From: Metabacillus halosaccharovorans
GTDB taxonomy: Bacteria; Bacillota; Bacilli; Bacillales; Bacillaceae
Reading direction: 5' to 3'
Length of the DNA stretch: 64,000 nucleotides
Assembly: GCF_002019635.1 (NCBI RefSeq)
Contig: NZ_KV917371.1
Location: 1,904,001 to 1,968,000, forward strand
The notes below the pieces were generated by a model. The model did no database searches and was not told the origin of the DNA. It saw only the letters and a program-made list of their open reading frames with translations. Numbering within the stretch: the first letter of the stretch is position 1; every line of letters begins with the position of its first letter. Made by a program: the position numbers and the translations under genes. This document shows positions 8,354 to 17,843 of the stretch, one piece after another.

Positions 8354-9310
8354 ATGAATGAACAATGGTTAGTAGGTATTGATTTAGGCGGAACAACAAT
8401 TAAAATGGCATTTATTAATTATTACGGTGAAATTGTTGAAAAATGGGAAATTCCAACTGATAAAACAGGTAAAACCATTACTACAGATATTGCCAAAGCA
8501 ATCGATACAAAACTTGAACAAATGGGACTAACAAAGGCGAAGCTTGGTGGAATAGGAATGGGAGCACCTGGTCCGGTTAATTTAGAAAAAGGTCTCATTT
8601 ATGAAACACCAAACCTTGGCTGGGAAAATTTCCCCCTTCGTGACCATATTGAACTGGAAACAGGGTTGCCTGCTGTAATAGACAATGATGCCAATATTGC
8701 TGCACTTGGTGAAATGTGGAAGGGAGCAGGAGATGGAGCTAAAGATTTAATATGTGTAACACTTGGTACTGGTGTAGGTGGAGGGCTTATCTCCAATGGA
8801 GAAGTTATACACGGCATTAATGGTGCAGGTGGAGAAATCGGACATATTACTGTTGTTCCTGATGGTGGAGCTTTATGTGGTTGTGGTAAAACAGGCTGTA
8901 TTGAGACAATTGCTTCTGCAACTGGTATAGTCAGAATCGCAAAAGAAAAACTACAATCTTCAGATGAAGTGAGTATTTTAAGAAAAAATTCAGATTTAAG
9001 CTCAAAAGATGTTTTTGACGCTGTTGAGCAAGGTGATGCACTTGCCGAGGAAGTAATAGATTACGTTACTTTCCAACTTGGTCTAGTCTTAGCTAATATT
9101 TCTAATGGGCTTAATCCAGAAAAGATTGTTATTGGTGGCGGAGTGTCTAAAGCAGGAGATCTTCTCATTTCAAAAGTGGATCACTACTTTAAACGGTTTG
9201 CTTTCCCGCGTGTGGCTCAGGCAGCTTCTATTTCAGTGGCAACACTTGGAAATGATGCAGGTGTGATTGGTGGAGCATGGTTAGTAAAAACCAAACTTTT
9301 AAATAATTAA
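8354..9310 (+). CDS. glcK: Glucokinase, ROK family
   Basis: Cytoplasmic kinase that phosphorylates glucose at C6 with ATP. The protein is 318 aa from the ATG at 8354, which has an AAAGGTG ribosome site eight bases upstream and matches the B. subtilis N-terminus; GTG 8345 and ATG 8348 are alternative starts. The N-terminal phosphate-binding motif GIDLGGTT is at residues 8-15. The ROK zinc-binding cluster [10 protein letters not shown] begins at Cys175, preceded by a GEIGHITV stretch that binds sugar. It is probably co-transcribed with yqgQ and followed by a terminator. Confidence 0.95.
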   Translation: MNEQWLVGIDLGGTTIKMAFINYYGEIVEKWEIPTDKTGKTITTDIAKAIDTKLEQMGLTKAKLGGIGMGAPGPVNLEKGLIYETPNLGWENFPLRDHIELETGLPAVIDNDANIAALGEMWKGAGDGAKDLICVTLGTGVGGGLISNGEVIHGINGAGGEIGHITVVPDGGALCGCGKTGCIETIASATGIVRIAKEKLQSSDEVSILRKNSDLSSKDVFDAVEQGDALAEEVIDYVTFQLGLVLANISNGLNPEKIVIGGGVSKAGDLLISKVDHYFKRFAFPRVAQAASISVATLGNDAGVIGGAWLVKTKLLNN

Positions 9311-9329
9311 ATGTGAATAGGTAATAGTA

Positions 9330-9363
9330 AAAAGGAGCTTCGTTTCATGATGCTCCTTTTCCA
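9330..9363 (+). terminator. Terminator after glcK
   Basis: AAAAGGAGC pairs with GCTCCTTTT across a 13-base loop, starting about 20 bases after the glcK stop codon. Confidence 0.7.
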
Positions 9364-9539
9364 TTACTTCATATCCTTTTAGAGAATAGGGCGAATTTAT
9401 GACATTCATTTTTCAGAATCTTTAAACTTTATATACAAACGAAACTTTTTAGGTTTTGAAACGTCTAATAGTAGGGTATAGAGAATATGCTAAACATTAT
9501 AATTCTATCAAGCTATTGTAATGACAATATTAAAAAGCA

Positions 9540-9568
9540 TTGATTTTTTGTAAAGAAAGTATTAAGAT
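9540..9568 (+). promoter_or_regulatory. Possible promoter of yqgS
   Basis: TTGATT, a 17-base spacer and TAAGAT, about 90 bases before the yqgS start. Apart from this and the glcK terminator, the 346-base gap holds only AT-rich sequence. Confidence 0.35.
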
Positions 9569-9656
9569 ATGTTTTAGTGTGTAGCATTTAACCTAATAAT
9601 TGGAAAATATAAAAGAGATAAGCGTGTCTGTCCTATGGGATGAGGAGGTAGTAGCT

Positions 9657-11558
9657 GTGCGCAAGAAATCTTTTTCGAAAATCTCATTTTTACTCTTAGC
9701 AACATTATTTCTTTGGATAAAAACGTATATTGTCTATAAAACTAGCTTCGATATAAAAATTGAAAATTTCACACAAGAGTTTATTTTGTTTATAAACCCA
9801 TTAAGCTTTTTATTATTACTATTCGGGTTTGGGTTGTTCCTGAAAGAAAAAAATAGAAACCGATATATCTTTGGAGTAAGTATCTTTGTAACAGTACTTT
9901 TACTTGCGAATATGGTCTTCTATCGATTCTTTAATGATTTCTTAACAATACCGGTATTATTTCAGACAAGCAACATGGGAGATTTAGGAAGTAGTATTAC
10001 AAACCTATTTTTACCAACAGATATTTTAATGTTTGTTGATCTTGTCATTCTATATTGGTTATTAAGAAAACCCGCGTTTAGAACTTTGTCGGTTTTAACC
10101 AAAAAGGAAAAATCAGCTTACTTTCTTTTAGTTGCATCCGTTTTTTTCTTTAATTTAGGATTAGCTGAAGCGGAACGCCCACAGCTCTTAACTCGTTCAT
10201 TTGACCGCGAAATGCTTGTGAAAAATATTAGCGTATTTAACTTCCATATCTATGATGCTGTCCTTCAATCTAAAACGTCTGCTCAACGTGCTTTAGCAGA
10301 TAGTGACAGCTTAACTGAGATTGAGAACTATGTGAATGCAAATCGTAAAGAGCCGCAAGAGGATCTCTTTGGAATTGCAAAAGACCGAAATGTAATATTA
10401 TTATCACTTGAATCCTTACAAAGCTTTGTTATTAATGAGCAATTAAATGGAGAAGAGATTACTCCGTTCTTAAACGACTTAATCAACGAAAGCTATTACT
10501 TTGAGAACTTTTACCACCAAACGGGTCAAGGTAAGACATCTGACTCGGAATTTTTAGTGGATAATTCTTTATATCCATTAGGAAGAGGAGCTGTCTTCTT
10601 CACAAATAGTAATAACGAGTATACTGCTACACCTGAAATTTTAAAAGAACATGGATATTACTCTTCGATATTCCATGCAAACAATAAAAGTTTTTGGAAT
10701 CGTGATCTAATGTATCAAGCGTTCGGATATGATCGTTTCTTCGATGTGAATGATTATGAAGTCACAGAGGAAAATTCAATTGGTTGGGGATTAAAAGATA
10801 TTGACTTCTTCGAACAATCTGTTCAGCACATGGATGAATTACCACAACCATTTTATACGAGATTAATCACTCTAACGAATCACTTTCCATTTGAATTAGG
10901 GGAAGAAGACCGATTCATTGACGAATTTGATTCAAACAGTAAAACATTAAACCAGTATATTCCGACAGTTCGCTATATGGATGAATCTGTCAAACGTTTC
11001 TTCGAAGAACTAAAGAAAACAGATGTATATGAAAATTCAATTATCATTTTGTATGGTGATCATTATGGAATTTCAGAAAATCACAATGTGGCAATGGAGA
11101 AATTTTTAGGAAAAGAAATTACGCCATTTGAGTCCATTCAATTACAACGTGTTCCATTTATTGTTCATATACCGGGTGTTACTGATAAAGAACCTCAAAC
11201 TTTTACAAAGGTTGCAGGACAAATTGATATCCGTCCAACAATCATGAGCTTACTTGGTATCGACGCAAGTGATCAAATTCAATTTGGTACAGATGTTTTC
11301 TCTGAAGATAAATTATCATTTACGGTCCTAAGGGATGGAAGCTTCATCACAGAGAATAATATTTACACGAAAGGTTTCTGTTATGATAAAGAAACCGGTG
11401 AGCCGACAGATCAATCCGTTTGTGAACCATATATGGAAAAAGCAAAACAAGAGTTGAATTATTCTGATGAAGTGATTTATGGAGATTTACTCCGTTTTTA
11501 CGGAGATAACGCTACAGAAGTAGGCGAAACAGAGGCTGCTGAGTCTAAAGAGGAATGA
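9657..11558 (+). CDS. yqgS: Lipoteichoic acid synthase-like phosphoglycerol transferase (YqgS)
   Basis: LtaS-family membrane enzyme that builds the glycerol-phosphate chain of lipoteichoic acid from phosphatidylglycerol. From the GTG at 9657 (strong GAGGAGG site) the protein is 633 aa. Five membrane segments fill the first ~170 residues. A linker follows, then an extracellular sulfatase-like domain with the catalytic Thr294 in [10 protein letters not shown] and metal ligands in LSLES and YGDHYGIS. The open frame extends 19 codons upstream without a usable site. One of several LTA synthases expected in the genome. The position after glcK matches B. subtilis yqgS. The acidic C-terminal tail is variable. 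Confidence 0.92.
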   Translation: MRKKSFSKISFLLLATLFLWIKTYIVYKTSFDIKIENFTQEFILFINPLSFLLLLFGFGLFLKEKNRNRYIFGVSIFVTVLLLANMVFYRFFNDFLTIPVLFQTSNMGDLGSSITNLFLPTDILMFVDLVILYWLLRKPAFRTLSVLTKKEKSAYFLLVASVFFFNLGLAEAERPQLLTRSFDREMLVKNISVFNFHIYDAVLQSKTSAQRALADSDSLTEIENYVNANRKEPQEDLFGIAKDRNVILLSLESLQSFVINEQLNGEEITPFLNDLINESYYFENFYHQTGQGKTSDSEFLVDNSLYPLGRGAVFFTNSNNEYTATPEILKEHGYYSSIFHANNKSFWNRDLMYQAFGYDRFFDVNDYEVTEENSIGWGLKDIDFFEQSVQHMDELPQPFYTRLITLTNHFPFELGEEDRFIDEFDSNSKTLNQYIPTVRYMDESVKRFFEELKKTDVYENSIIILYGDHYGISENHNVAMEKFLGKEITPFESIQLQRVPFIVHIPGVTDKEPQTFTKVAGQIDIRPTIMSLLGIDASDQIQFGTDVFSEDKLSFTVLRDGSFITENNIYTKGFCYDKETGEPTDQSVCEPYMEKAKQELNYSDEVIYGDLLRFYGDNATEVGETEAAESKEE

Positions 11559-11561
11559 TAC

Positions 11562-11597
11562 TTTAGGACTGACTTATTCAAAGTCAGTCCTTTTATA
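11562..11597 (+). terminator. Terminator after yqgS
   Basis: AGGACTGAC pairs with GTCAGTCCT across a short loop, followed by TTTTA, directly after the yqgS stop codon. Confidence 0.75.
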
Positions 11598-11676
11598 TTT
11601 AATTAGATAATTAAAACAACAATTGGTCAAATCAATCATAGGCTATAGTAAGTAATTAGGTATTGGAGGTTTGATG

Positions 11677-12603
11677 ATGACCATTCAAAAAAATACAGAA
11701 GTCAATGATGGGAACCTTCTTTATACAAAAAAGCCCTATAGTTCTGATGAACTGTATGATGATCTTGTTAAACTAGAAAATATGTATCCTTTTATTAAAC
11801 GAAATATAATTGGTTATAGTGTTTTAGGTAAACCAATTATGGAGGTCATGGTCGGAAATGGACCTAAGAAAATTCATATGAATGGATCCTTTCATGCTAA
11901 TGAGTGGATTACGACAAGTATTATGATGCATTGGTTACATGAGTATCTTGAATTAGTAAGTAAAAACTCATCCGATAAAGAACAGGGTATGATCGATCTT
12001 TATAAAAATACGTCACTATCATTTGTTCCAATGGTAAATCCTGATGGAGTTGATCTTGTTTTAAATGGGATTCCTGATATAACTGAGTATGAAGCTGCTC
12101 TTTTGCAGATGAATAACTTAAGTATTGATTTTTCACAATGGAAAGCCAATATTAGAGGTATAGATTTAAATAATCAATACCCGGTTAATTGGGAGATCGA
12201 GAAACAGAGGAAAATACCAAAAGCTCCTGCTCCACGGGACTATCCAGGAGATGCTCCTCTTACAGAGCCAGAAGCAATTGCTCTTGCAGAATTAGTAGAA
12301 AAAGCCAATTTTGATCGCGTCCTGGCATTTCACACACAAGGGGAAGAAATTTACTGGGGATATTTACGTAAGGAACCAGAGGAAGCTGAACACATTGTAA
12401 AAGAATTCGAAAAGCTTAGTGGATATAAAGCTGTGCGAGATATTGACAGTCATGCAGGATTTAGAGATTGGTATGTGAATAAATGGAGAAAGCCAGGTTT
12501 TACAATTGAACTAGGAAATGGCGTAAACCCTCTTCCTTTTGATCAGTTTGATGAAATCTATAAAAAAAGTAAAGGGATCTTTTATTCAGCACTTTATATG
12601 TGA
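11677..12603 (+). CDS. yqgT: M14 family zinc carboxypeptidase-like endopeptidase (YqgT)
   Basis: Peptidase of the M14 family related to gamma-D-glutamyl-L-diamino acid endopeptidases, which cut peptidoglycan stem peptides. The zinc site is visible as FHANEW (His and Glu) and the later His in LAFHTQG. The catalytic Glu is in FTIELGNG near the C-terminus. At about 308 aa it is shorter than many relatives because it has no LysM wall-binding domain and no evident signal peptide. The ATG at 11677 was chosen for its spacing from GGAGGT at 11665-11670; ATG 11674 and TTG 11671 are in frame. The position matches yqgT in B. subtilis. Confidence 0.85.
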   Translation: MTIQKNTEVNDGNLLYTKKPYSSDELYDDLVKLENMYPFIKRNIIGYSVLGKPIMEVMVGNGPKKIHMNGSFHANEWITTSIMMHWLHEYLELVSKNSSDKEQGMIDLYKNTSLSFVPMVNPDGVDLVLNGIPDITEYEAALLQMNNLSIDFSQWKANIRGIDLNNQYPVNWEIEKQRKIPKAPAPRDYPGDAPLTEPEAIALAELVEKANFDRVLAFHTQGEEIYWGYLRKEPEEAEHIVKEFEKLSGYKAVRDIDSHAGFRDWYVNKWRKPGFTIELGNGVNPLPFDQFDEIYKKSKGIFYSALYM

Positions 12604-12845
12604 AGTCTTAGAGTGGTATTTGTATCAACTTTACCACTCTTCTTTCAAAAAAAATATAAAATTTAAGATGAAATTACGAGGATTGACATAGCTTTTTAAA
12701 TGAAAAGTATGTTACTTTAAATGAGGTGTGCTCACCACTTTTTTTTGTGAATGAATGGAGAAAAAATGAAACATCTTCCATATTAAAACGTATAGTTTAG
12801 TAGGACAAGAATTATAATTGATTTTTAGGAGAGCAAGGTGAGAAA

Positions 12846-13973
12846 ATGTTGATGAGATTAACAAAGTTATTTTCCATCATGTTGTTAATCCAGCTTTTTT
12901 TATCAGGATGTATTCCATCTCATCAACAGGAGAATAACCAAGAACAACAACCTAGCAGAGAGAGAATCATTCAAGAAGAAAAAGAACCGGAAAACCAACC
13001 TGAAGAAAAGAAAATGAATCTGCAATTGGACATTAAAGAGGAATTATTTCATTCTGTTGCTGATTGGCTGGATGATGAAACAGTTCTATATATTGTAAAT
13101 AATGCTGAAGGTTCTGAAGTTCATACATACAACTTATATACAGGAGATACTAAATTATTTTACAAATCTGAAGATCCAATTGTTCAAATGAAGGCAAACG
13201 AGGATAATAGTTTGTTCTTTGTCCAAACAAGTCCATCTAGCTATGAGGCGGAATTGCTTTTTCTTAATCGTGAGGGTGATATCCAGTATCAAACAGAGAT
13301 TGAATCTTATGAACTTTCATTTACATGGAATCAAGTTAATCCTGATCAGCTTTTTGTCACAAGCTTTAATGAGGACTGGTCATATTCAACAAAAATCATT
13401 GATATACATAATAATCAGATCATGGAAAATCCTGTAGACATTCCTTTTATCCAATGGATTAACAATAATCAGGTCTCCTATATAAAATGGGATCAGGAAG
13501 AACCTTCTTTGACTGCACCATTGTATATGTATAATCTAGAAGACCATACAGAGATATTATTATCTGAACAAGTTGTATCGAATACAAATTTTCCAAATCT
13601 CATAACGACAATTGAATTAATTGATGAAAATGGGACAGCCGTTGTCCGTTTTTATGATAGTGATAGTCAGGAGAAATTAGCAGAGATGTCTACAAGATTG
13701 GTTGCTCTTTATTCTGATTGGTCTATTCCGTATCATGATTTGGACAAGGAAGAAAACTTATTTTACATTTTTGAAGTAAATGAAGAAAAAAATGATTTTA
13801 ATCTTGTTTCATTCTCACCAGATACAACTGAGAAGAAGGTCATTTTCGAAAGCATCGAGAATTTCCAAATTAAACTTTCACCTAATGGAGAATTTGCTCT
13901 TTATGGACCAAGATTTGAAAAGATTTTAGATCTAAATAATCAGTCGGTAGAAGAACTCATTTCCCTAAACTGA
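12846..13973 (+). CDS. yqgU: YqgU-like lipoprotein
   Basis: A 375-aa protein with a lipoprotein signal: basic start, hydrophobic core, and lipobox LFLSGC with Cys22 as the lipid-bearing residue. A Gln/Glu-rich linker follows, then ~310 residues with repeated short beta-strand patterns (YNLYTGDTKLFY, YNLEDHTEILL, FSPDTTEKKVIF) suggesting a beta-propeller on the outer face of the membrane. Function is unknown. The place between yqgT and yqgV matches B. subtilis. It ends twenty bases before yqgV and is probably co-transcribed with it. The 242 bases before it show only weak hairpins. Confidence 0.8.
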   Translation: MLMRLTKLFSIMLLIQLFLSGCIPSHQQENNQEQQPSRERIIQEEKEPENQPEEKKMNLQLDIKEELFHSVADWLDDETVLYIVNNAEGSEVHTYNLYTGDTKLFYKSEDPIVQMKANEDNSLFFVQTSPSSYEAELLFLNREGDIQYQTEIESYELSFTWNQVNPDQLFVTSFNEDWSYSTKIIDIHNNQIMENPVDIPFIQWINNNQVSYIKWDQEEPSLTAPLYMYNLEDHTEILLSEQVVSNTNFPNLITTIELIDENGTAVVRFYDSDSQEKLAEMSTRLVALYSDWSIPYHDLDKEENLFYIFEVNEEKNDFNLVSFSPDTTEKKVIFESIENFQIKLSPNGEFALYGPRFEKILDLNNQSVEELISLN

Positions 13974-13993
13974 GATTGAAAGGACGAATTTTT

Positions 13994-14305
13994 ATGGCAA
14001 TAGTAGATGTAACCGTAATTCCTGTAGGTACCACTACACCAAGCGTTAGTGAATATGTTGCTGATATTCAACACATTTTAAAGAAATTTGAAGACGAAGG
14101 AAAAATTAAATATAAATTAACACCAATGAATACCATTATTGAGGGAGAACTTCCTACTCTTTTTCAAGTAATATCAGCCATTCATGAGGCACCATTTCAA
14201 AAAGGAATTCAAAGGGTTGCAACAAATATTAGAATTGATGATCGTAGAGATAAAAAAACAACGATGGAAGGCAAATTGGAAAGTGTTGAAAAACATTTAC
14301 TATAA
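13994..14305 (+). CDS. yqgV: YqgV, MTH1187/thiamine-binding family protein
   Basis: A 103-aa cytoplasmic protein of the MTH1187/YqgV family (DUF77), a ferredoxin-like fold that forms tetramers and can bind thiamine-like ligands. The conserved N-terminal strand VDVTVIPVGT and the ML/ATNIRIDDR end region are visible. I chose the ATG at 13994, which follows an AAAGGA ribosome site; the open frame extends only six codons upstream. It shares a transcript with yqgU and is ended by the strong hairpin at 14319-14347. Confidence 0.87.
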   Translation: MAIVDVTVIPVGTTTPSVSEYVADIQHILKKFEDEGKIKYKLTPMNTIIEGELPTLFQVISAIHEAPFQKGIQRVATNIRIDDRRDKKTTMEGKLESVEKHLL

Positions 14306-14318
14306 TGAGTGAAAGTAA

Positions 14319-14347
14319 AAAACCCCTTAGCCGCAGCTAAGGGGTTT
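14319..14347. terminator. Bidirectional terminator between yqgV and yqgW
   Basis: Perfect 12-bp stem (AAACCCCTTAGC and GCTAAGGGGTTT) with a four-base loop. The A and T runs on both sides let it serve both convergent genes. Confidence 0.9.
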
Positions 14348-14357
14348 GCATTTCTTG

Positions 14358-14531
14358 TTAATGCGCAGTCGGAAAGCCGTGATGGATAAATGTCATGACA
14401 GCAAACCATCCGAATACAGCTAATGTACCAAATGCAAAGAATGCACCAAGTAGGTTCTTGTCTTTTAGTGAACGAATAAATCCGAAGATCGCAAGAATGG
14501 TTACAAGTGCGAAGATAATAACTAAGCCCAT
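14358..14531 (-). CDS. yqgW: YqgW-like small membrane protein (DUF2759)
   Basis: A 57-aa protein on the minus strand, easily missed because of its size. It starts MGLVIIFALVTILAIFGF, has a short basic cytoplasmic turn (RSLKDKN), a second hydrophobic segment (GAFFAFGTLAVFGWFAVMTF) and ends IHHGFPTAH. Two membrane helices are clear. A GGGGG ribosome site precedes the ATG. Size, topology and place between yqgV and yqgX match the DUF2759/YqgW family. Function is unknown. Confidence 0.85.
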   Translation of the reverse strand: MGLVIIFALVTILAIFGFIRSLKDKNLLGAFFAFGTLAVFGWFAVMTFIHHGFPTAH

Positions 14532-14794
14532 TAAAAAGCCCCCTTACTATGTAGATCATTTTCGTAAAATCATGTTTGATTTTTCATAAACTTAAATATA
14601 CAAAATAACAAGTCCTTCTAATATTTTAATCGGTTTCATAGCGTTTGTCGAGCTTATTTTCCATATCTGTCAAATACAATCCATTGTCTTATTAGCATAA
14701 CCAGTCTTAGCTAAACTTAAGCATTTGTCTGATTATCAACATTTGATAGAATAGTGTACAATAAAATTAACTGTGAAAATTGGAGGAATATACA

Positions 14795-15427
14795 ATGAAA
14801 TGGAGACAACTTCCGTTAGGACCGTTACAAACGAATTGTTATCTTTACTCAAATGAACAAAAGGAATGCTTAGTTATTGATCCGGGCGGGGATGGAAATA
14901 AATTAATTAGTATTCTTCAACAACAACAATTGAAACCAATTGCCATTCTTCTTACTCATGCTCATTTTGATCATATAGGTGCTGTAGATGATGTTCGAAA
15001 GCAATGGAATATTCCGGTTTATGTACATAAAAATGAAAAAGACTGGCTCTCTGATCCTTCGAAAAACGGATCACAATTATTCATGGCCGGAGCAGTGTCA
15101 GTGTCAGACCCTGATGAATTAATAAAAGGGGAAGGCCGATTAGAAATAGGCAGCTTTGTTCTCGAAGTATATGAAACACCTGGACATTCACCAGGGAGTG
15201 TTTCCTATTATGCGAAAGAAGCTGATGTTGTGTTCTCAGGGGATGCACTTTTTGCAGGCAGTATTGGACGAACTGATTTACCAGGTGGAAATCATGAACA
15301 ATTAATAAAGAGTATTCATAATAAACTTCTTATCTTACCTGAAGAAACAATTGTATTATCAGGACACGGACCTGATACAAGTATTGAACAGGAAATGGAA
15401 ACCAATCCTTTCTTAAACGGATTTTAA
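14795..15427 (+). CDS. yqgX: Metallo-beta-lactamase-fold hydrolase (YqgX)
   Basis: A 210-aa cytoplasmic enzyme of the glyoxalase II-like metallo-beta-lactamase group. The metal motif THAHFDH occupies residues 54-60; further ligands are in TPGHSPGS (His), SGDALF (Asp) and LSGHGPDT (His). B. subtilis YqgX has been implicated in low-molecular-weight thiol and methylglyoxal chemistry. The ATG at 14795 has a GGAGGAA site; the frame is open five codons further. It is convergent with yqgY. Confidence 0.9.
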   Translation: MKWRQLPLGPLQTNCYLYSNEQKECLVIDPGGDGNKLISILQQQQLKPIAILLTHAHFDHIGAVDDVRKQWNIPVYVHKNEKDWLSDPSKNGSQLFMAGAVSVSDPDELIKGEGRLEIGSFVLEVYETPGHSPGSVSYYAKEADVVFSGDALFAGSIGRTDLPGGNHEQLIKSIHNKLLILPEETIVLSGHGPDTSIEQEMETNPFLNGF

Positions 15428-15431
15428 TATC

Positions 15432-15466
15432 AAAAAACAGGCAGCCAATTCGCTGCCTGTTTTTTG
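15432..15466. terminator. Bidirectional terminator between yqgX and yqgY
   Basis: CAGGCAGC pairs with GCTGCCTG across a six-base loop, flanked by an A run and a T run. Confidence 0.88.
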
Positions 15467-15472
15467 ATGAAA

Positions 15473-15721
15473 TTAATGTCCCATATTTTGTCCTGGAATC
15501 ATCATAAATGTTGTCCAGTACGTAAATCCGACAAAGAAGATCGTGAGGTAAGCACCAAAAATGTAAATGTACATACGCTCGGATAATTTTAAGTAAGATA
15601 AGAAGACAAAAAATCCGGTTTGTCCGAAAAAGAGTAAGGAAGTAGTCTTCATGTCACCAAGATAAAACATAACAGCGAAGATTCCTGTCCAGAAACCTAA
15701 TACCCGGAACATACGATCCAT
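15473..15721 (-). CDS. yqgY: YqgY small membrane protein (DUF2626)
   Basis: An 82-aa protein starting MDRMFRVLGFWTGIFAVMFY with three hydrophobic segments (about residues 5-22, 28-44, 52-72) and a hydrophilic end (GQNMGH). It belongs to the DUF2626/YqgY family found at this place in Bacillus. The ATG at 15721 follows a GGAGG site; an upstream extension of the frame lacks one. Function unknown. The 349 bases between it and mgsR contain only AT-rich promoter-like sequence, including TACAAT at 16003-16008; I could not identify the sigma-B promoter expected for mgsR. Confidence 0.87.
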   Translation of the reverse strand: MDRMFRVLGFWTGIFAVMFYLGDMKTTSLLFFGQTGFFVFLSYLKLSERMYIYIFGAYLTIFFVGFTYWTTFMMIPGQNMGH

Positions 15722-16070
15722 ATGTATCCCTCCTTTGTTGACTTTGCCTCGGCTTGAAAATGAGTCATAACGACAAAAATCTGATCCTAAAAGTGCATAA
15801 AAAATCATCTTCATATGTTAGCTTTTGACAAATATTAGTATGACATACAAGTCCACCACTCTAATCATTATAATGTACCCTTTATATAATTGTAAATAGC
15901 GTTTACAACGTAGTATTCACAATCTAAAAAGAAAATATAGATGTGTAAGATTGTTTGGTAAAAAATGAAGTAAATAACTATACATAAGTTATACAAATAT
16001 TGTACAATTAAGGCGACGACGATCTGAGACTAATAGTAAATCATTAATAAATACCCGAGGAGGATGTATT

Positions 16071-16451
16071 GTGAAACATCTAACATTTTACAGCTACCCA
16101 AGTTGTACATCATGCAGAAAAGCAAAACACTTGTTAAAAACACAAAATGTTGACTTTCAAGAACGACATCTTTTCCGTGATCCGCCGACAATTGATGAAC
16201 TAAAAGATTTGCTAAGGCTTACAACAGATGGTATAGATGAAATCTTAGCAACAAGAAGCCAAACATACAAAGATCTAGAATTTGATGTTAATGAACTGTC
16301 ACTATCTGAGTTACTCAAACTTATAAATCAGGACCCTAAGTTGCTTCGCCGCCCTATTATTACTGACGGTCAGCAATTAATTGTTGGATATAACCTTCAT
16401 GAACTAAGTAAGGTTGTGAAAAAGAAGGAGGTACAACGGTCAGTATCATAG
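16071..16451 (+). CDS. mgsR: Spx-family regulator MgsR (YqgZ)
   Basis: A 126-aa thioredoxin-fold regulator of the ArsC/Spx family. A redox-active CxxC pair lies near the N-terminus (YPSCTSCRKAK). The RPI motif near residue 93 (LLRRPIITDG) is typical of Spx proteins that bind the RNA polymerase alpha subunit. Length and neighbours (after yqgY, before tRNA-Gln) match MgsR of B. subtilis, which modulates part of the sigma-B general stress response. The GTG start has an excellent GAGGAGG site. It is followed at once by a terminator. Confidence 0.88.
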   Translation: MKHLTFYSYPSCTSCRKAKHLLKTQNVDFQERHLFRDPPTIDELKDLLRLTTDGIDEILATRSQTYKDLEFDVNELSLSELLKLINQDPKLLRRPIITDGQQLIVGYNLHELSKVVKKKEVQRSVS

Positions 16452-16490
16452 AAAAAGACGTCTGCTTGTTTAAGTGGACGTCTTTTTCAT
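16451..16490 (+). terminator. Terminator after mgsR
   Basis: GAAAAAGACGTC pairs with GACGTCTTTTTC across a 14-base loop and overlaps the last base of mgsR. Confidence 0.85.
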
Positions 16491-16493
16491 AAG

Positions 16494-16565
16494 CTGGGCT
16501 AGCTGGATTTGAACCAACGCATGACGGAGTCAAAGTCCGTTGCCTTACCGCTTGGCTATAGCCCA
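16494..16565 (-). tRNA. tRNA-Gln (anticodon UUG)
   Basis: The minus strand reads TGGGCTATAGCCAAGCGGT at the 5' end, ACGGACTTTGACTCCGT for the anticodon arm (anticodon TTG, codon CAA), GTTCAAATC in the T loop, and TAGCCCA closing the seven-base acceptor stem, with G as discriminator. CCA is not encoded. It is a solitary tRNA gene between mgsR and comGA. Confidence 0.96.
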
Positions 16566-16643
16566 ATGATTTTTTTTATAGCTTGTTCATATGTACAAAT
16601 ATATTATGTGTAATTTTCCATTTTCTATTCAAAAAGAGATAGA

Positions 16644-16710
16644 AAAAGCAGGTTTTCACTCTATTAAATATAAAAATTAAATAGGCGTATTTAAACTAAA
16701 ACGAGATTTT
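16644..16710 (+). promoter_or_regulatory. Two ComK AT-boxes upstream of comGA
   Basis: Two perfect AAAA-N5-TTTT boxes: AAAAGCAGGTTTT at 16644-16656 and AAAACGAGATTTT at 16698-16710, separated by 41 bases. A -10-like TACAAT follows at 16740-16745 with no good -35, as expected for a promoter that depends on the activator ComK. The spacing is unusual: known K-boxes use 8, 18 or 31 bases. Confidence 0.7.
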
Positions 16711-16775
16711 GCTCATGTGCAGTTTACTTGAAAGTTTTGTACAATGATTTTAGCTTAAGGAAAGGAGAAAATAAG

Positions 16776-17843
16776 TTGCAATCCATCGAACAAATTAGTG
16801 AGCGTATTATAGAGGAAGCCTGTGCATTACGAGCCTCAGATATACATATCATACCAAGGGAACATGAAACCCTCATTCAGTTCCGGGTTGACGATGATTT
16901 AATTGAAAAACACTCAATGAAAAAACAAATTTGTGATCGTATGATCTCGCATTTGAAATTTCTTGCTTCAATGGATATTGGGGAGAGAAGAAGACCGCAA
17001 AATGGAGCCTTATCACTTTCAACAACGAATATCAATGTTCATCTAAGACTTTCAACACTACCTACAATTTATGAAGAAAGTCTTGTAATACGGATTCTGC
17101 CTCAAGAAAAAATTCCGCCAATTACTCACTTATCTTTGTTTCCTTCCACAACAAAAAAACTATTATCTATCTTAAATCACTCACATGGATTAATGATTTT
17201 CACAGGTCCGACCGGTTCAGGCAAAACGACAACATTGTATTCACTCATCCACTATGCCAAGCGACATTTTAACCGTAATATTATCACCCTTGAAGATCCC
17301 GTTGAAACAAAAAGTGAGGAGGTACTGCAAGTTCAAGTTAACGAAAAAGCAGGAATTACTTATGCAGCTGGATTAAAAGCAATATTAAGACATGATCCCG
17401 ACATTATTATGGTTGGAGAAATAAGGGATCGAGAGACAGCACAAATTGCAATTAGGGCGAGCCTAACGGGACATTTGGTACTCTCGACAATGCACACCAG
17501 AGATGCGAAAGGAGCTATATACCGGCTGTTGGAATTTGATGTGACCATTTCAGAAATCGAACAAACATTAATAGCTGTGTCAGCACAAAGATTAGTTCAA
17601 TTAAAATGCCCGTTTTGCGAGGGTCATTGTTCTCCCTTCTGTAAAAAACTTAGACAAAAAAGGCGATTAAGTATTTATGAATTACTATATGGAAGAAACC
17701 TTTCTGCTGTTATAAAGGAGGCACAGGGAGAAGTAAGCCAATACCATTATCCAACACTTAAGGATGTAATTAAGAAGGGAATAGCACTAGGGTATCTATA
17801 TCCGAATTCGTATGATCGATGGGTATTTCATCATGATGAATAA
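16776..17843 (+). CDS. comGA: ComGA competence pilus ATPase
   Basis: Type II secretion/type IV pilus-like assembly ATPase that powers the transformation pseudopilus. At 355 aa it matches ComGA. Walker A GPTGSGKTT is at residues 144-152, an Asp box in VGEIRDRETAQ, and the His box in STMHTRDA. A CPFC/C cluster near residue 270 is the family's zinc site, although its third and fourth cysteines are spaced unusually. TTG at 16776 follows an AAAGGAG site; the earlier in-frame TTG at 16728 lacks one. First gene of the comG operon. Confidence 0.94.
   Translation: MQSIEQISERIIEEACALRASDIHIIPREHETLIQFRVDDDLIEKHSMKKQICDRMISHLKFLASMDIGERRRPQNGALSLSTTNINVHLRLSTLPTIYEESLVIRILPQEKIPPITHLSLFPSTTKKLLSILNHSHGLMIFTGPTGSGKTTTLYSLIHYAKRHFNRNIITLEDPVETKSEEVLQVQVNEKAGITYAAGLKAILRHDPDIIMVGEIRDRETAQIAIRASLTGHLVLSTMHTRDAKGAIYRLLEFDVTISEIEQTLIAVSAQRLVQLKCPFCEGHCSPFCKKLRQKRRLSIYELLYGRNLSAVIKEAQGEVSQYHYPTLKDVIKKGIALGYLYPNSYDRWVFHHDE

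Noticed and set aside
14209-14559. Minus-strand open frame of 116 codons
   Set aside because: Different frame from yqgW, runs through the terminator and into yqgV, and its sequence looks like random translation.
14395-14589. Plus-strand open frame of 64 codons after yqgV
   Set aside because: It is the antisense shadow of the minus-strand yqgW gene, which has the ribosome site, membrane helices and family length.
15722-16070. Sigma-B promoter for mgsR
   Set aside because: Expected from B. subtilis, but no GTTTAA plus GGGTAT pair with proper spacing was found; only a palindromic ATTGTACAAT and a weak -10.
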